A DNA stretch of 64,000 nucleotides from contig WHVA01000024.1 of the NCBI GenBank assembly GCA_015179125.1, positions 310,001 through 374,000 on the forward strand, written 5' to 3'. The notes under the pieces were generated by a model that saw only the letters and a list, made by a program, of their open reading frames with translations, made no database searches and was not told the origin of the DNA. The translations under genes and the position numbers were made by a program. Positions 22,463 through 33,344 of this stretch are shown here, piece by piece. This DNA is from Gautieria morchelliformis. Lineage: Eukaryota; Basidiomycota; Agaricomycetes; Gomphales; Gomphaceae. Numbering within the stretch: position 1 is the stretch's first letter; every line of letters starts with the position of its first letter.

Positions 22463-23059
22463 GTCACGAGTTGGTCACGTGACTACAACTCATGTGCACC
22501 GTACTGAGAGGGGGCGGCGTATGGTACAGGTACACCGTACGGCCAGGCGGCCTACCGTGTGCACCGTCCTCGCAGGCCAGGTATGGTGCATATTCACCAT
22601 ACCAACAGGCGTCGTATGGTGCACGTGCACCGTACCCACAGGCGTTGTATGGTGCACACACCGTACGGAGGGGCAGCGGCCTACAATGCACGTGCACTGT
22701 ACTGTGAGGGGCAGCGGGATACGGTGCAGGTGCACCGTAGGGAGGGGCAGCGGCCTACGGTGCACCTGCACCGTACTGAGGGGCAGTGTGATACGGTGCA
22801 TGTGCACCGCATGGAGGCTCAGCGGCCTACGGTGAACGTGCACTGCGGATGGGCGGCAACATACGGTGCACTTGCACCATACGGAGGGTCAGCGGAATAC
22901 GGTGCACCTGCACCATTCGGAGGGGCAGCGGCCTATGGTGCACCTGCACCGTACTGAGGGCAGCGGGATACCGTTCATGTGCACCGTACGGAGGGCCAGC
23001 GGGATATGGTGCATATGCACCGTTCGGAGGTCACGAGTTGGTCACGTGACTACAACTCA
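22463..23059. repeat. 537-bp inverted satellite segment between 30-bp direct repeats
   Basis: Bases 22463-22492 and 23030-23059 are identical over 30 bp, beginning GTCACGAGTTGGTCACGTGA. Between them lies satellite DNA that is the reverse complement of parts of 21074-21757; about 140 bp of the source near 21595-21735 is absent. The single-copy DNA left and right of the block appears continuous across the direct repeat. That is what a late insertion of a satellite piece with duplication of the target would leave. Confidence 0.75.
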
Positions 23060-23550
23060 CGGGCTCGTGCGCAATCCATTACATAAGACTGAGGACGCTT
23101 AGATCACGTGACTATCGCCAAACAACAGGTCACCTGTATGCCTCTCACTCCAGCCGACCACTCAAATTGACGAGTTTACCTTGCACCACATCGGTGAGGA
23201 TCCATGCTGACGTGTGGCTGGGAGACCACTGGATCACGTGGGTGACTCATCGAATAATGCTATAGTGATATAGTGATTTCTTCTTGGTACACACTTCCTC
23301 TTTCCTCTAGCTTTTGTTTCCCTAGGGCCGAATTCAGGGATTGTCACAGGCTCATTGGTCATTATTACAGAACACCAGAATGACTACATCATGGCTGCGA
23401 TCGAGACATTGAGACGTGAGAGACCCAAGACAAATGAAGTCAAAACAGTCGCCATTAAAGAAATTGATGAAAACCTTGAAGTGTGTTATTGATCAAGTTG
23501 CATAATGATATGCCCTGATCAATCTGTAGCATTACTTCCCTCACGCAGGA
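23060..23550. other. Single-copy island inside the satellite block
   Basis: This island contains a TCACGTGACT box, further CACGTG words and short frames only. Near 23400-23480 a frame reading IETLRRERPKTNEVKTVAIKE is protein-like but too short to assign. It separates the inverted segment from the right array. Confidence 0.35.
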
Positions 23551-23559
23551 CCGTCTAGG

Positions 23560-24300
23560 TGCACCGTACGGCCAGGCAGACTACGGTGCACCTGTATGAT
23601 ACGCCGCTCCTCTCGGTATGGTGCACGTGCACCGTACTGTGAGGGGCATCGGCCTATGGTATGCGTGCACCGTACTGAGGGGCAGCGGGATACCGTGCAC
23701 GTGCACCGTTCGGAGGGGCGGCGGCATACGGTGCAGGTGCACCGTACTGTGAGGGGCAGCGGCCTACGGTGCCCGTGCACCGTACTGAGGGGCAGCAGGA
23801 TACCGTGCACGCGCACCGTTCGGAGGGGCGACGGCATACGGTGCAGGTGCACCGTACTGTGAGGGGCAGCAGCCTACGGTGCCCGTGCACCGTACTGAGG
23901 GGCAGCGGGATACCGTGCACGCGCGCCGTTCTGAGGGGCGGCGGCATACGGTGCAGGTGTACCGTACTCTGAGGGGCAGTGGCCTACGGTGCCCGTGCAC
24001 CGTACTGAGGGGCAGCGGCCTATGGTGCCCGTGCACCGTACGGAGGGGCAGCGGGATACGGTGCACGTGCACCGTACTGAGGGTCAGCGGGATACGGTGC
24101 ACGTGCACCGTTCTGAGGAGCAGCAGCCTACGGTGCAGGTGCACCGTACTGAGGGGCAGCGGCCTACGGTGCACCTGCACCGTACTGAGGGGCAGCGGGA
24201 TACGGTGCACATGCACCGTTCGGAGGGGCAGCGGCATACGGTGCACGTGCACCGTATGGAGGGTCAGCGGGATACGGTGCGCGTGCACCGTACTGAGGAT
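23560..24300. repeat. Right satellite array with 110-bp higher-order unit
   Basis: The words CCTACGGTGCCCGTGCACCG recur at about 23762, 23872 and 23982, exactly 110 bp apart. Each 110-bp block comprises three different palindromic units (centres CCCG, ACGCGC and AGGTG). This is a higher-order repeat like that of satellite arrays, implying local amplification of a triplet of units. Right of 24000 the order reverts to simple units. Confidence 0.75.
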
Positions 24301-24456
24301 GCGAGGGGATGGTTCAGGGGAACCGAATGTAGAGGCGTAGGGACGGGCGTCTGAGTTTCACACCCATGTATTTTACAGCATGTCGTACATGTAATTTACA
24401 ACGGGCTGTATATGATTCAAACCGCCGGCGTCTGCCGCCTGCCCCACATATCATGA

Positions 24457-24720
24457 TCAATACCCAACAAGACAGAGTCTGTACCGGCTCGGTGCAGTAG
24501 ATGTTCCCATGAGACCCACCCGAACCGTTCGGGTGGGTATCATGGGAACATCTACTGCACTGAACGGTACGATGGATTGCCAGTGGTTCGTCTGGCAGAA
24601 AGCGCAGAAGATGTTCTGCAAGGTGAGATGCAAAAATGTCCCGAAAGACCAGTGAGTGGCAAACAAGTACAAACTAGTGGTTCAACCTCCTAGTAGTCCC
24701 GGAGGCTCAACTCAGTGCTC
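24457..24720. pseudogene. BTB gene fragments in head-to-head fold
   Basis: The first half (24460-24530) is the reverse complement of the 3' end of the BTB gene around 51940-52020, with GTCTGTACCGGCTCGG and CATGAGACCCACCCGAAC. It is followed by its own inverted copy (24525-24570). Then comes a plus-strand stretch resembling the BTB gene's first exon (GATGGATTGCC..TTCGTCTGG..CAGAAGATGTTCT, compare 51200-51260). It is a scrambled remnant without a coding frame. It sits where a BTB gene 3' end is expected, beside the spacer repeat. Confidence 0.6.
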
Positions 24721-24859
24721 AGCATTGGATTCTGGATTGTGACTCGACGAATAAGTACACATGCCAACCGGGCGGCCTCATGCTTGCTTTCACAAAGGCC
24801 GTCGTCGATTCGCTGAGAGGTGGATGTACGGCATCAGCTATACAATTGCATAATTGAAG

Positions 24860-25137
24860 TCAACGGTCAATTATGATTGCCATTTATTCTAGAGAGGCTG
24901 CGGACATTCGAGATGACTGTACTCCTGCAGCCCTACTCTGATCGCTTGAACGGCGAAAGGCAAACTCAAGGCAGAAATGCTCCAAAACATGCCCATAGAG
25001 ACAGCAATCCATTAACGCGCCAATGCGACAGAGGTGTGCAGACGGAGCGCGACACTCAACGCTGGCCAGTCGGCGGGTGATCCGGCGGGCAGTCAGCAGG
25101 ATCCAACTCCGCCTGGAGCGATTACTAGTCACGGTCA
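24860..25137 (+). repeat. BTB-RRP42 spacer repeat, copy B
   Basis: Same sequence as copies A, C and D, here the longest version. It runs directly into the RRP42 copy B start through GGATCCAACTCCGCCTGGAG and ATTACTAGTCACGG, words also found left of copy A in inverted order. A minus-strand frame across it (RAPSAHLC..IGAL..CCLY..HVLEHF) is preserved in copies B and C, but no family is recognised; chance preservation in recent duplicates is likely. Confidence 0.8.
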
Positions 25138-26070
25138 ATGACCTTGAAATCGGAAAGCTCATACGTCCAGAGTCTTGTCTTACCCGCCCTGCCGCGCCGA
25201 TGGCCGCGCCCTCCTCGACTACAGGGCCCTCCGCCTCACCACCCGCGTCGCCGCCCTCGCCAACGGCAGCGCCCGCCTCACCCTCGGCGGCAGCGCCATC
25301 TTCGCCGCCTGCAAGCTCGAAGTCGAGGTCATCGAGCGCACCGTAGACGCTACGGACGGCGGCCGCATATCCTGCGCGGCGTCCTGGTCAGTGCGACTCT
25401 CCATATATCTATATCCTCCGCCGCTGACCGCGCCGCACGCCAGCTCGCCCGCCGCGTACCCGCACCACGCCCGCGCCGCGCTCGACGAGCTCCAGTATGA
25501 CCTCGCGCACCTCCTCGACGCCGCCCTCCGCCCCGCGAACCTCACCGTCCTCCCCGCGCGAAAGGCGTGGCACCCTCCACCTCGGCTGCGTCGTGCTCGC
25601 CGATGCCGGGAACGTGCACGACGCGCTATTCCTCGGGGCGCGCGCCGCGCTGTGCAACACGCTCGTCCCCGTCACGCGGCCTATCGAGTACAGGGCGCCG
25701 GGGCGCGCTTGGGGCGGGCGCGGCAACGACGATGAGGGGGGGGGGGGCATGGACACGAACGGCGCGGGGCTGGATACAAGGCACGCGGCGCACGCTGGCG
25801 ACTTCGAGCTCGCGTACTACTGGAGCGAGGGCGCCGCGCTGGAGGGGCGGGACCGCTGGCCCGTGTGTGTCACGCTGAACCTGATGCGTACTTCCGAAAC
25901 CTGCGGACCCGGATGCGGCGGGGAGGGGCTGAGATGCATTCATTGCGCATTATACCCTCACAGATATCGACGACGCACTTCCTGGATGCGACGCCGCAGG
26001 AAGACGCCGCCGTCACATTGCGTCTCCTCTTCATCATCCGTCCGGCCCGCCGATACTACATGGCACGCGA
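25138..26070 (+). pseudogene. Exosome subunit RRP42-like (RNase PH fold), copy B
   Basis: Plus-strand counterpart of copy A. It reads PPCRADGRALLDYRALRLTT (about 25180), GSARLTLGGSAIFAACKLEV, DATDGGRISCAASW, DELQYDLAHLLDAALRPANL, then VVLADAGNVHDALFLGARAA, VTRPIEY, GAGLDTRHAAHAGDFELAYY and WPVCVTLNL. After an intron-like gap it ends with THFLDATPQEDAAVTLRLLF. DGR is retained here. Relative to copy A there is one extra base near 25570 in the ARKAW segment, which breaks the frame. The start also needs a frame change between SSYVQS and PPCRADGR. Rrp42 is a single-copy essential subunit in fungi, so an intact gene should exist elsewhere. GC content is markedly higher than in the flanks, as in copy A. 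Confidence 0.82.
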
Positions 26071-26144
26071 CTGATCGGCTCTGGCGAGCTCCCGCCCGCA
26101 CAGTTCAGTTCAAGTCGCTAGTCCAGGTGCGCGGTGCCACTCGC

Positions 26145-26515
26145 TAGTACAACACACCCGTTCACATACTGCACACAGGACAGCTTGAAGTACGCTAGCT
26201 TATGAAGACGCTCGACGCACAGATGCACTCCGAGCAGACGGGGGCCTTGAGGTGATGCTGCTGTAATAGTGACCACTGACCCACGCGAGGATAGGGACCA
26301 GGGGAGGTTTATTCTACCCTACGTCTACCCAAAAGAGCAGTTCGCCATCACCAGTGTGCTACTAGTAGTAGCAGCGTTTACAAAAAGATGGATTGTGCAT
26401 GCATCGGATACAGTAGTATAAATGAAGAAAGCATGTATAGAGTATAGTATACATGAGGCTGCGCCTGCAGTGGTCGGCAGGTGTATCGAATATGAAATAT
26501 GAAATATAGTACTGT
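26145..26515. other. Spacer, no gene seen
   Basis: Mixed sequence with TATGAAATATGAAATATAG repeats just left of the copia insertion point. No coding frame of note. Confidence 0.4.
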
Positions 26516-26692
26516 GGTACTGTGGAACGAAGGAGTAAAAAATAGACTGTTATACTACGATCTCAAGTAGATCGTTCTGTCTTTATATACAAAATATGAT
26601 GTCCATTGTATTACCAATCTCTTCGAGCTGCTGTGCCGATGCGATGCCGGTGCACCAGCAACCCGGGGTCGAGAGCGATCTCGAACTTCCGG

Positions 26693-29162
26693 CTAAGTGC
26701 GTGCCGGCTCTGCCTCGGCGGTGTCATCGTCCCGATTACTAACACTCCCCCTCAGCGAGAAGTCCCTTCGACAAAATCCTAATTTCCCTAATAGATACCT
26801 ATGTTGGTGCAAGTCCAGTCCCTTTGTAAATATGTCCGCTACGTTCTCCTTCGTCGGTACGTACGTAAGTGATGCCTCGTGAGAGGCCACTTTCTCACGG
26901 ATGAAGTGATATGCGACATTGATGTGTTTGGTACGCGCATGATACGTTGCGTCATGCGATAGTGTAATGGCGCCTAGATTGTCTGATCGAAGTGACGTAG
27001 GCTGGGCTTGATCTATTCCTAGCTCCTCGATGAAGCGCCTCAACCAGATTAATTGCTTGGCACCCTCGGTGAGTGCCATGTATTCGGCCTCCGTAGTAGA
27101 TAATGAATTGGCTCAGATGTTGTACGGTAAAGGCCAAATCAGGTCGCGTGCTGAGTGCTGCATACATTAGTGATCTGATCGCCTTAGCATAGGGTACTTC
27201 GGCAGTTGGACCTGTTGGGTCCATAGGTGTCATGAGTTTGATCATTTTATGCAGAGGTGTAGATATGGAATGTGCCGTAGCCATGTTGAATCGATCGAGT
27301 ATGATGTCAATGTAATGTCCTTGAGACATGATCAGTGTTCCCTCATCCCTATTCCTCTCAACTCTAATTCCCAAGATTTTCTTCATTTCTCCTAAATCTG
27401 TTAAAGGGAATTTTCCATGAAGCTCCCCCTTGAGCTTAACCATCCCTCCTTTGGAATCAGCAAATAGTCCGAAGTCGTCCACATATACTGATATGACTTC
27501 GATTGAGTCCTTATCTTGCCTGATGTAGACGCATTCATCGGCTGTGCTTTGATGGAAGCCGAGATCGAGTAGTAATTTGCATAAGCGCTGATGCCAAGCT
27601 CGTCCGGATTGCTTGAGTCCGTAGAGCGCCCTGTATATTCTTAGAACGCGTCCAGATCCATCATCAAAACCGTCGGGCTGGCGCATGTAAATCTCCTCAT
27701 CTATGGTTGAATTGAGGTAGGCGCCTTTGACGTCCATCCTTTTGATTTCCCAATCGAGTGTGTTTGTGATGGCTAATAGAACACGTAGTGAATCGAATTT
27801 GACCACGGGTGAAGTTATTTCGTAGTAGTCCATCCCTGGCCTTTGTGTGAGTCCTTGAGCCACAACCCTTGCTTTAGCCTTATTGAATTGCCCGTCCGGT
27901 TGCGTTTTGACAGCATATACCCATCGGCAACCGATAGCTACTCGTCCGGGTGGTAGTTCTGTTAATTCCCATGTTCCTAATGTCTTGTGTTGATCCATTT
28001 CAATTTCCATCGCTTTCTCCCAGATCGGCGCATCATCACGTGATACCGCCGCTCTGTAATTCTCAGGTTCAGTGACGATTTCTCTCGTTATGTAAACCTG
28101 CTCGGTGCATCCTGAATCATTCAGTTTCCGATAATCTGGTCTTTGAGTGATATGCGCGCTCCATCGAATCTGTGGAGCTGGCGCTTGTTCAGGTGGATCA
28201 GGAACGGGCATTGTCTGGGGTGATGACGTCTGTGGGGTAGATGTGATCGGGTCCGGCACATGCTCGCGCGGTGAGTGCTCCCCCTCGAGCGGTGCCGTGT
28301 CGTCATCGTCATTATCTGGGATAGGGTAGAGTCGGTTGTCATTTTCGTCAAATGTAATGTTTCTAGAGATTTGAACGTGCTTTGAGGCTTTATTGTAATA
28401 CCTCCAGGCTTTTGCATGTTCTGCTACTCCGACGAATATATGTTCTTCTGCCTTCGGATCAAGTTTGGCTCGACGTTGATCTGGCACCATAACCCAGCAA
28501 TTTGTCCCGAATTCCTCTAGACGTGCTATGTTCGGCTTCTTGCCGAATAGTGCCTGGAACGGCGTTGCGTCATCTCCAAGCGCTCGCGTGGGTGATCGGT
28601 TTTTGATATAACACGTGTAAGCCACGGCCTCGGGCCAGAGTATTTTTGGCAGGTTCTTGGCAAATATCATTGCCCATGCGTACTCGAGTAAGGTCCGGTT
28701 GAGTCGTTTGGCGATTCCATTCTGGGCTGGGGAGTATGGAGCTGTGGTCTCCATGATAATGCCATATTTTGCACAAAATTCCTTGAAATTTTTATTGACA
28801 TATTCCCCTCCATTATCTGAGCGAAACCTCTTCAGTTTCTGACCTGTTTGGGTCTCGAGGAATGCCTTGTACGTCTCGAAGTGTTTGAGCGCTTCATCTT
28901 TGGTGCTCCCAAAATAGATTGCAGTGTACCTCGATTTGATGTCCGTGAAAGAATAAAAGTATTTTTCACGTGATGGTCCCTCGGTCTGGGCAGGCCCCCA
29001 TACATCAGATACTGTTAGGTCACCGACCTGTTCTACAGTGTCCTCGGCTCTTTTGGGGAACGGCTCTACATGCCGTTTGCCTTGTATGCATGCCTTGCAC
29101 TGGCTCGGCTCGTTTGACTCGTCGATCTCAAGTCCAGTAACTAGATTGTTAGATTTCAACAT
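26693..29162 (-). CDS. Copia element 1 pol region (integrase, RT, RNase H)
   Basis: Fossil part of copia element 1. The integrase core shows RFRSDNGGEY, the reverse transcriptase shows CRWVYAVKTQPDGQ and the active-site YVDDFGLFADS, and RNase H continues with EGAKQLIWLRRFIEEL toward the 3' LTR. The domain order integrase before reverse transcriptase is diagnostic of Ty1/copia. Confidence 0.85.
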
Positions 29163-29392
29163 TTTAATCGAGTTTATGTTGACGTGCCCGAGTATCCTGT
29201 GCCATTTGTCCCATGACCATCCCTTTGCCGCTGTGGCAAAGTCCTGTGCCTCGACTGATCAAGTGACCCGTGCCTTCATACAGAACAGCCGCCCGTGCTT
29301 CTGTCCCTGTGCGAAGGTAACTCCGGCACATGATTTGAATTCGACGCCGGTGCCTGAAAATGTGGCCATGTTGCCCTTATCAGTTAGACGCC

Positions 29393-30376
29393 CTACGCTG
29401 ATAAGGTTGTTGGTGCATCCGGTGCATGCTTGACGTCACGTAGTTCGATCGTGTTCGTCTTGGCGCCGATCTTGAATTCCATGTATATAGTGCCTCGGCC
29501 TTGTGTATGTAGTACCGCACCGGGTGAAATTCCTTCAATTTCTGATGGCTCCTCGGCATAGCTAGCAAAATCATTTCGGCTTCGAGCTATATGTGTTGTT
29601 GCCACTGAATCGGCTAGCCATTTGGATGCAGATATAGCACTGTATGCTACCTCCTTAGATACAAACGCGAAGTCCTTTTCTTCCACTTGTTTGACTGTTT
29701 CTTTGTTCCCTGATTTGAACCATTTTGGTGCTTGGCCCTCCTTGCCGCCACCTTTCGCCCAACAGTCCTTCACGTAATGACCCTTCTTGCCGCAATTTCG
29801 GCATTTTCCCTTTGTTGCTCCTGAGTCATCTTTCTTGGACCTGTGACGTTGTTGCGCCTTAAGCGCCGTCTGCCATGCCGATCCAGCTTTCCGTGCTCGA
29901 TCCTCATCGAGGACCCGAGCTATTAATATATCAGCTGTCGTCCCGGCTCCACTGGCGTTTACTGCCGTAATAAACACCGACCAAGAATCTGGTAATGACG
30001 TCAGCAACGTGTTCGAGAACTCGGTGTCACTGATGTAATGTCCCCGCGCATTCAGTTCCTGTTGAATGCCGCGGAGCTTGCGTACGTGCTCCTCCATGTT
30101 CGCGCCGTCCTTGGCAAGCGTCCGGAAGAAATCTCTTTGGAGATTTACAATTCCCATGGCTCCCTTATATTCGAATATCGCTTGTAAACTAGTCCATACA
30201 GCAAATGCAGACATCGTCTGATTGATGTAAATTAGTTGTTCATCGGCGACTCTGAGGCAAATCTCTTTTCTAGCCTTTTTGTCTTTCCTTCTCCAATCGT
30301 CGATCTCCTGCTGCTCGGTCGCAGTGACGTTGTCGGCATCTGCCGGTCTCGGTTCCATCTCCCTCCCGATAGCCAC
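29393..30376 (-). CDS. Copia element 1 gag region
   Basis: Fossil part of copia element 1. It encodes a gag polyprotein of the UBN2/Retrotran_gag type with the CRNCGKKGHYVKDC zinc knuckle (C-x2-C-x4-H-x4-C) that binds the element RNA. The beginning of the protease region follows at its 3' end. Confidence 0.8.
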   Translation of the reverse strand: MAIGREMEPRPADADNVTATEQQEIDDWRRKDKKARKEICLRVADEQLIYINQTMSAFAVWTSLQAIFEYKGAMGIVNLQRDFFRTLAKDGANMEEHVRKLRGIQQELNARGHYISDTEFSNTLLTSLPDSWSVFITAVNASGAGTTADILIARVLDEDRARKAGSAWQTALKAQQRHRSKKDDSGATKGKCRNCGKKGHYVKDCWAKGGGKEGQAPKWFKSGNKETVKQVEEKDFAFVSKEVAYSAISASKWLADSVATTHIARSRNDFASYAEEPSEIEGISPGAVLHTQGRGTIYMEFKIGAKTNTIELRDVKHAPDAPTTLSA

Positions 30377-30801
30377 ATCCCACAGATCTAAATCATCGAG
30401 TATCCACTCGAGCCGCCGGCGCCACGCCGCGTAATTATCCCGTTCAAGGGGTTGATCTTGTACGTGTTGTTGCTACTCGACATCGTCGATCGGTATTGAG
30501 TCGTTGGAGTATAGAGCGTAGTTGGAGTAAGCTAGGTCTGTAGTAGTTTAGTTATGGCCGGGGCCCATAACCTGTGGAACGAAGGAGTAAAAAATAGACT
30601 GTTATACTACGATCTCAAGTAGATCGTTCTGTCTTTATATACAAAATATGATGTCCATTGTATTACCAATCTCTTCGAGCTGCTGTGCCGATGCGATGCC
30701 GGTGCACCAGCAACCTGGGGTCGAGAGCGAGCTTGAACTTCCGGCTAAGTGCGTGCCGGCTCTGCCTCGGCGGTGTCATCATCCCGATTACTAACAGGTA
30801 C

Positions 30802-31739
30802 TACTGTACAGAAGCCAGGACAATAATTAACAAACCAGTGACTTCGTAATCTAGCGACTCGGAAGCTTTGCGATACAGGACACAGTGTCAGCGCGGCGTG
30901 ACCGCGAGCGTGTTAGGGTGAAATCCGCACGGTTGCCCAATGGGAGGCTTAGGAAGTTAGTCTACTGTAGCTAGCTAGCTTACCCGGTCTTGGTTTGGGA
31001 TCCATTGATATATTGTCTTGTTCTCGTTTGATTTGGTATAATCACTCTCTCCAACTAACCATTTCTTGTATCGATCATTCAGCGAATCGATGAAGACCTT
31101 AGCATCATCGTGGCGAACGGACCGCCCATCTTACCAGCCCGGGCCAGCGCCCGATCGATCCTTGGATCCTAGTGGGTTGTTGTGTGATGACAAGCTATGG
31201 CTAAGCCAAATCGGTAGTGCTTGTTGATGGTACATGTCTTGTCTTCTTCGCATCCATGTCTTAACCAGTTTCCATTGCATGTTCCCTGGCAATATTGGCG
31301 ATGCTAACATACCAGGTTCAAAGGGATGCATCGAGCCTGGCTGCTATATAATTCGCAAGGCATAATAATGTCTCGTGGGAATGCAATTCTGTCTCCGCCG
31401 AACAGCCGCCTGTCCTCAAATATAACTAAGCCGTCTCAACATTAAGCCGCTACTCCCCAACACCACCAAAAAACATGAACTGGGTCTCAATCGAAAGCTC
31501 TCTATTAGCACATTCCGACAAAATTATCCTTTTCATAATATCTTTAAAGTTCATTCAGTTATAAATAGATCTTTGTCTTTGTACAGTCTTAATACCACCA
31601 TATGTTCTGTTTCTTGCAGCCTTGAACGGAATCCATCCCCAAGCGTTATTAGGGTAGATCTAGTGCACATTAATGAGAGCCACTGTTCCCAGTACAGTCT
31701 GCATATTTCTAATAATTTTACATTGATTTACTTGATGAA
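30802..31739. other. Spacer with one possible minus-strand exon
   Basis: A 66-codon minus-strand frame (31131-31331) reads MLASPILPGNMQWKLVKTWM and continues in another frame to KVFIDSLNDRYKKWL near 31060. It is protein-like but unassigned. The remainder is AT-rich, with no other gene seen. Confidence 0.3.
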
Positions 31740-33344
31740 CTATTTTCGGGGCCGCAGACGCCGCCCTACATCTGCCGGTGCCAGGACTCCTTCAGGGCTT
31801 CGCTTTCGCTTAGGGTTGGAGGTCTTCTGAGTGCCCATGTGATTTGTCGCCAAGCCATCACCAGAGGTATCCTGTGCTCGCAGTTTACCATGTGGAAGAG
31901 CACCGGCAGATGCTTTCCATCCCTCGGTGGTCTTCACAAGTCGAATCAAGGGTAGTTGACCTGCTGCTAGAGCAGACCCAACCTCCGGAGCTGCATCTAT
32001 AGCTAAAGATAACCTAGTCTCTCGTGTTTTGTTGGTCGCTGCGTGTTCCACTCGAGCCCTTTCTACACTTTCGGATTCTCGGGCATTGGCATCCCCGTTA
32101 TCGGCATATGGGTCAGTGGGATCTATTTGAGGCACCTGCAAGGGAGAGTCAAACTGACTGCCCTTGTTCCAACCGCTAACCATGGCGGGTTGCTGATCTG
32201 GAGGAAGCGCTGTTGTCTTGAGATTGGGGCCAGGTGTAGGATAGACAGGTCGGTGAGGATCTCTTGGAAACTGCGTAGCTTCAAATTCCTCAATAGGTGG
32301 TGCCATTGTGGCGGAACTGGAGGAAACGTCTGCAGAATCGAGGGTCATGTACACCCTAGGGGACGATTGTTGCACCACAGACAGCAACACGGCGTCCAAA
32401 GAAGGATGAGCCTGGGATCCAGCGGAATATGGCAATGGCACAAACAGCTGTTGATCACCACGTGGAATGTGGAACTGCGGTTGGGGGAGTGAGTGCTGCA
32501 CCTCGATTTCACTCGCCATAGCTTTGCCTTCGTGACCTTGTAGTACATCAGGACTTTCCATTTGACGGGCTTCAGGAATTACGGTTACAGCTTCTTGTGG
32601 GACAAGTTCTTTAGAGTGGCCAGCGTCCGCATCGCGTTTATCCAACATTGCGTGAAGGGGTTTCTTCAATATGAGCCTGCTCTTATGTGGTAAGTGTCAA
32701 ATAAAGCAGAAAATAAAGTGATGACCTTAGGATCAGAAGCAAAGGACACCTCAATGCCCGGTAGCTTGATCGTCGTGTCCATAATCCTGTGCGTCCGTCG
32801 ATTCTCATTTTTGTTGCACCAGCTGGTATCTGCGGCCAACCCATCACGTGTACCGTGGAGAATTAAATTCTCCAGAGTGAAAGAATCTGCCATAGCGCAT
32901 GTGAATCGAGACTGACTATCGGGTTTTCTTGAATTATGAGGGATAAAGCTACAAGTTTGGTAAATATGTCAGGAATAACAGTTTGCGATGGGTATATACG
33001 CAGGAACATACTTGTAGATCTTGTCTGGATTGTGTTTCTTCAGGATTATAACCGCAGTGAACAGATCCTGATCGAGACATGCTCAGCGAACGATGGCAGG
33101 TAACATCTGCCTGATCTGTTTGGCAGTTGGCCTGCGGAAGACTGGGAAATTGTTGGTTAGGTCAGATGGAGCATTCGTTGGTCTCGAAGTGATGTCCGGG
33201 ATCCTGTACCGGTTAACTAGCTCTGTAATGGATTTATTGGTCAGTTTATATTGGAGGTATCTAGGTCAGAGACGTACCACACATAACTGTCGTGGCCTTG
33301 ACACCCACAAGCCTCAACCGTTCAGAGACCAGGTTATGCAAACG
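31740..33344 (-). pseudogene. 3' half of a host gene split by the gypsy element
   Basis: The minus-strand exons run from the insertion site: RLHNLVSERLRLVGVKATTV (33344-33275), a GTACGT donor, then an exon with ELVNRYRIPDITSRPTNAPS (about 33225). DLFTAVIILKKHNPDKIYK (about 33065) follows, then ADSFTLENLILHG..TTIKLPGIEVSF (32690-32895), and finally a 300-residue proline-, serine- and acid-rich tail ending KRKRSPEG..GRRLRPRK (31740-32660). The basic C-terminus may be a nuclear signal. No domain is recognised. The 5' half lies at 42414-43670 on the other side of the gypsy element. Without that part the gene cannot give its normal product. Confidence 0.6.

Larger units (their letters stand above)
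20730..24430. repeat. Palindromic satellite in inverted-repeat arrangement
   Basis: About 36-40-bp units built around TACGGTGCACGTGCACCGTA, a perfect 20-bp palindrome, alternate with a GCCGCTGCCCCTC-type spacer. The outer flanks (20740-20880 and 24290-24425) are reverse complements of each other, including the words CACACCCATGTATTTTACAG and TGATTCAAACCGCC. The whole block is therefore one large fold-back structure. Unit-by-unit differences such as CACGTG, CATGTG or CAGGTG in the centre show divergence. Long open frames on both strands arise from the repeat and read as Tyr-Gly-Ala-x-Ala-Pro-Tyr repeats in one frame. I do not treat them as genes because the frame slips between units. Confidence 0.85.
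26521..30796 (-). mobile_element. Ty1/copia element 1 with two LTRs
   Basis: LTRs of 224 bp lie at 26521-26744 and 30573-30796 (read on the minus strand: TGTTAGTAATCGG ... CCACA). They differ at only about four positions by eye, so the insertion is young. A perfect 5-bp duplication GGTAC flanks it (26516-26520, 30797-30801). A purine run GAGGGGGAG abuts the 3' LTR and a GGTTATGGGCCC stretch next to the 5' LTR is the likely primer-binding region. Parts in order: gag with zinc knuckle, integrase, reverse transcriptase, RNase H. It looks nearly whole with a few breaks. Confidence 0.93.

Noticed and set aside
20860-24300. CRISPR-like regular repeats
   Set aside because: Spacers are not unique; linker and palindrome are both repeated and degenerate, and the genome is eukaryotic.
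20803-24354. Long open frames on both strands (up to 187 codons) with His/Arg/Thr-rich or Tyr-Gly-Ala-Pro repeats
   Set aside because: They follow from the satellite unit, occur in all frames and both strands, and the phase slips between units. No start context or domain supports a gene.
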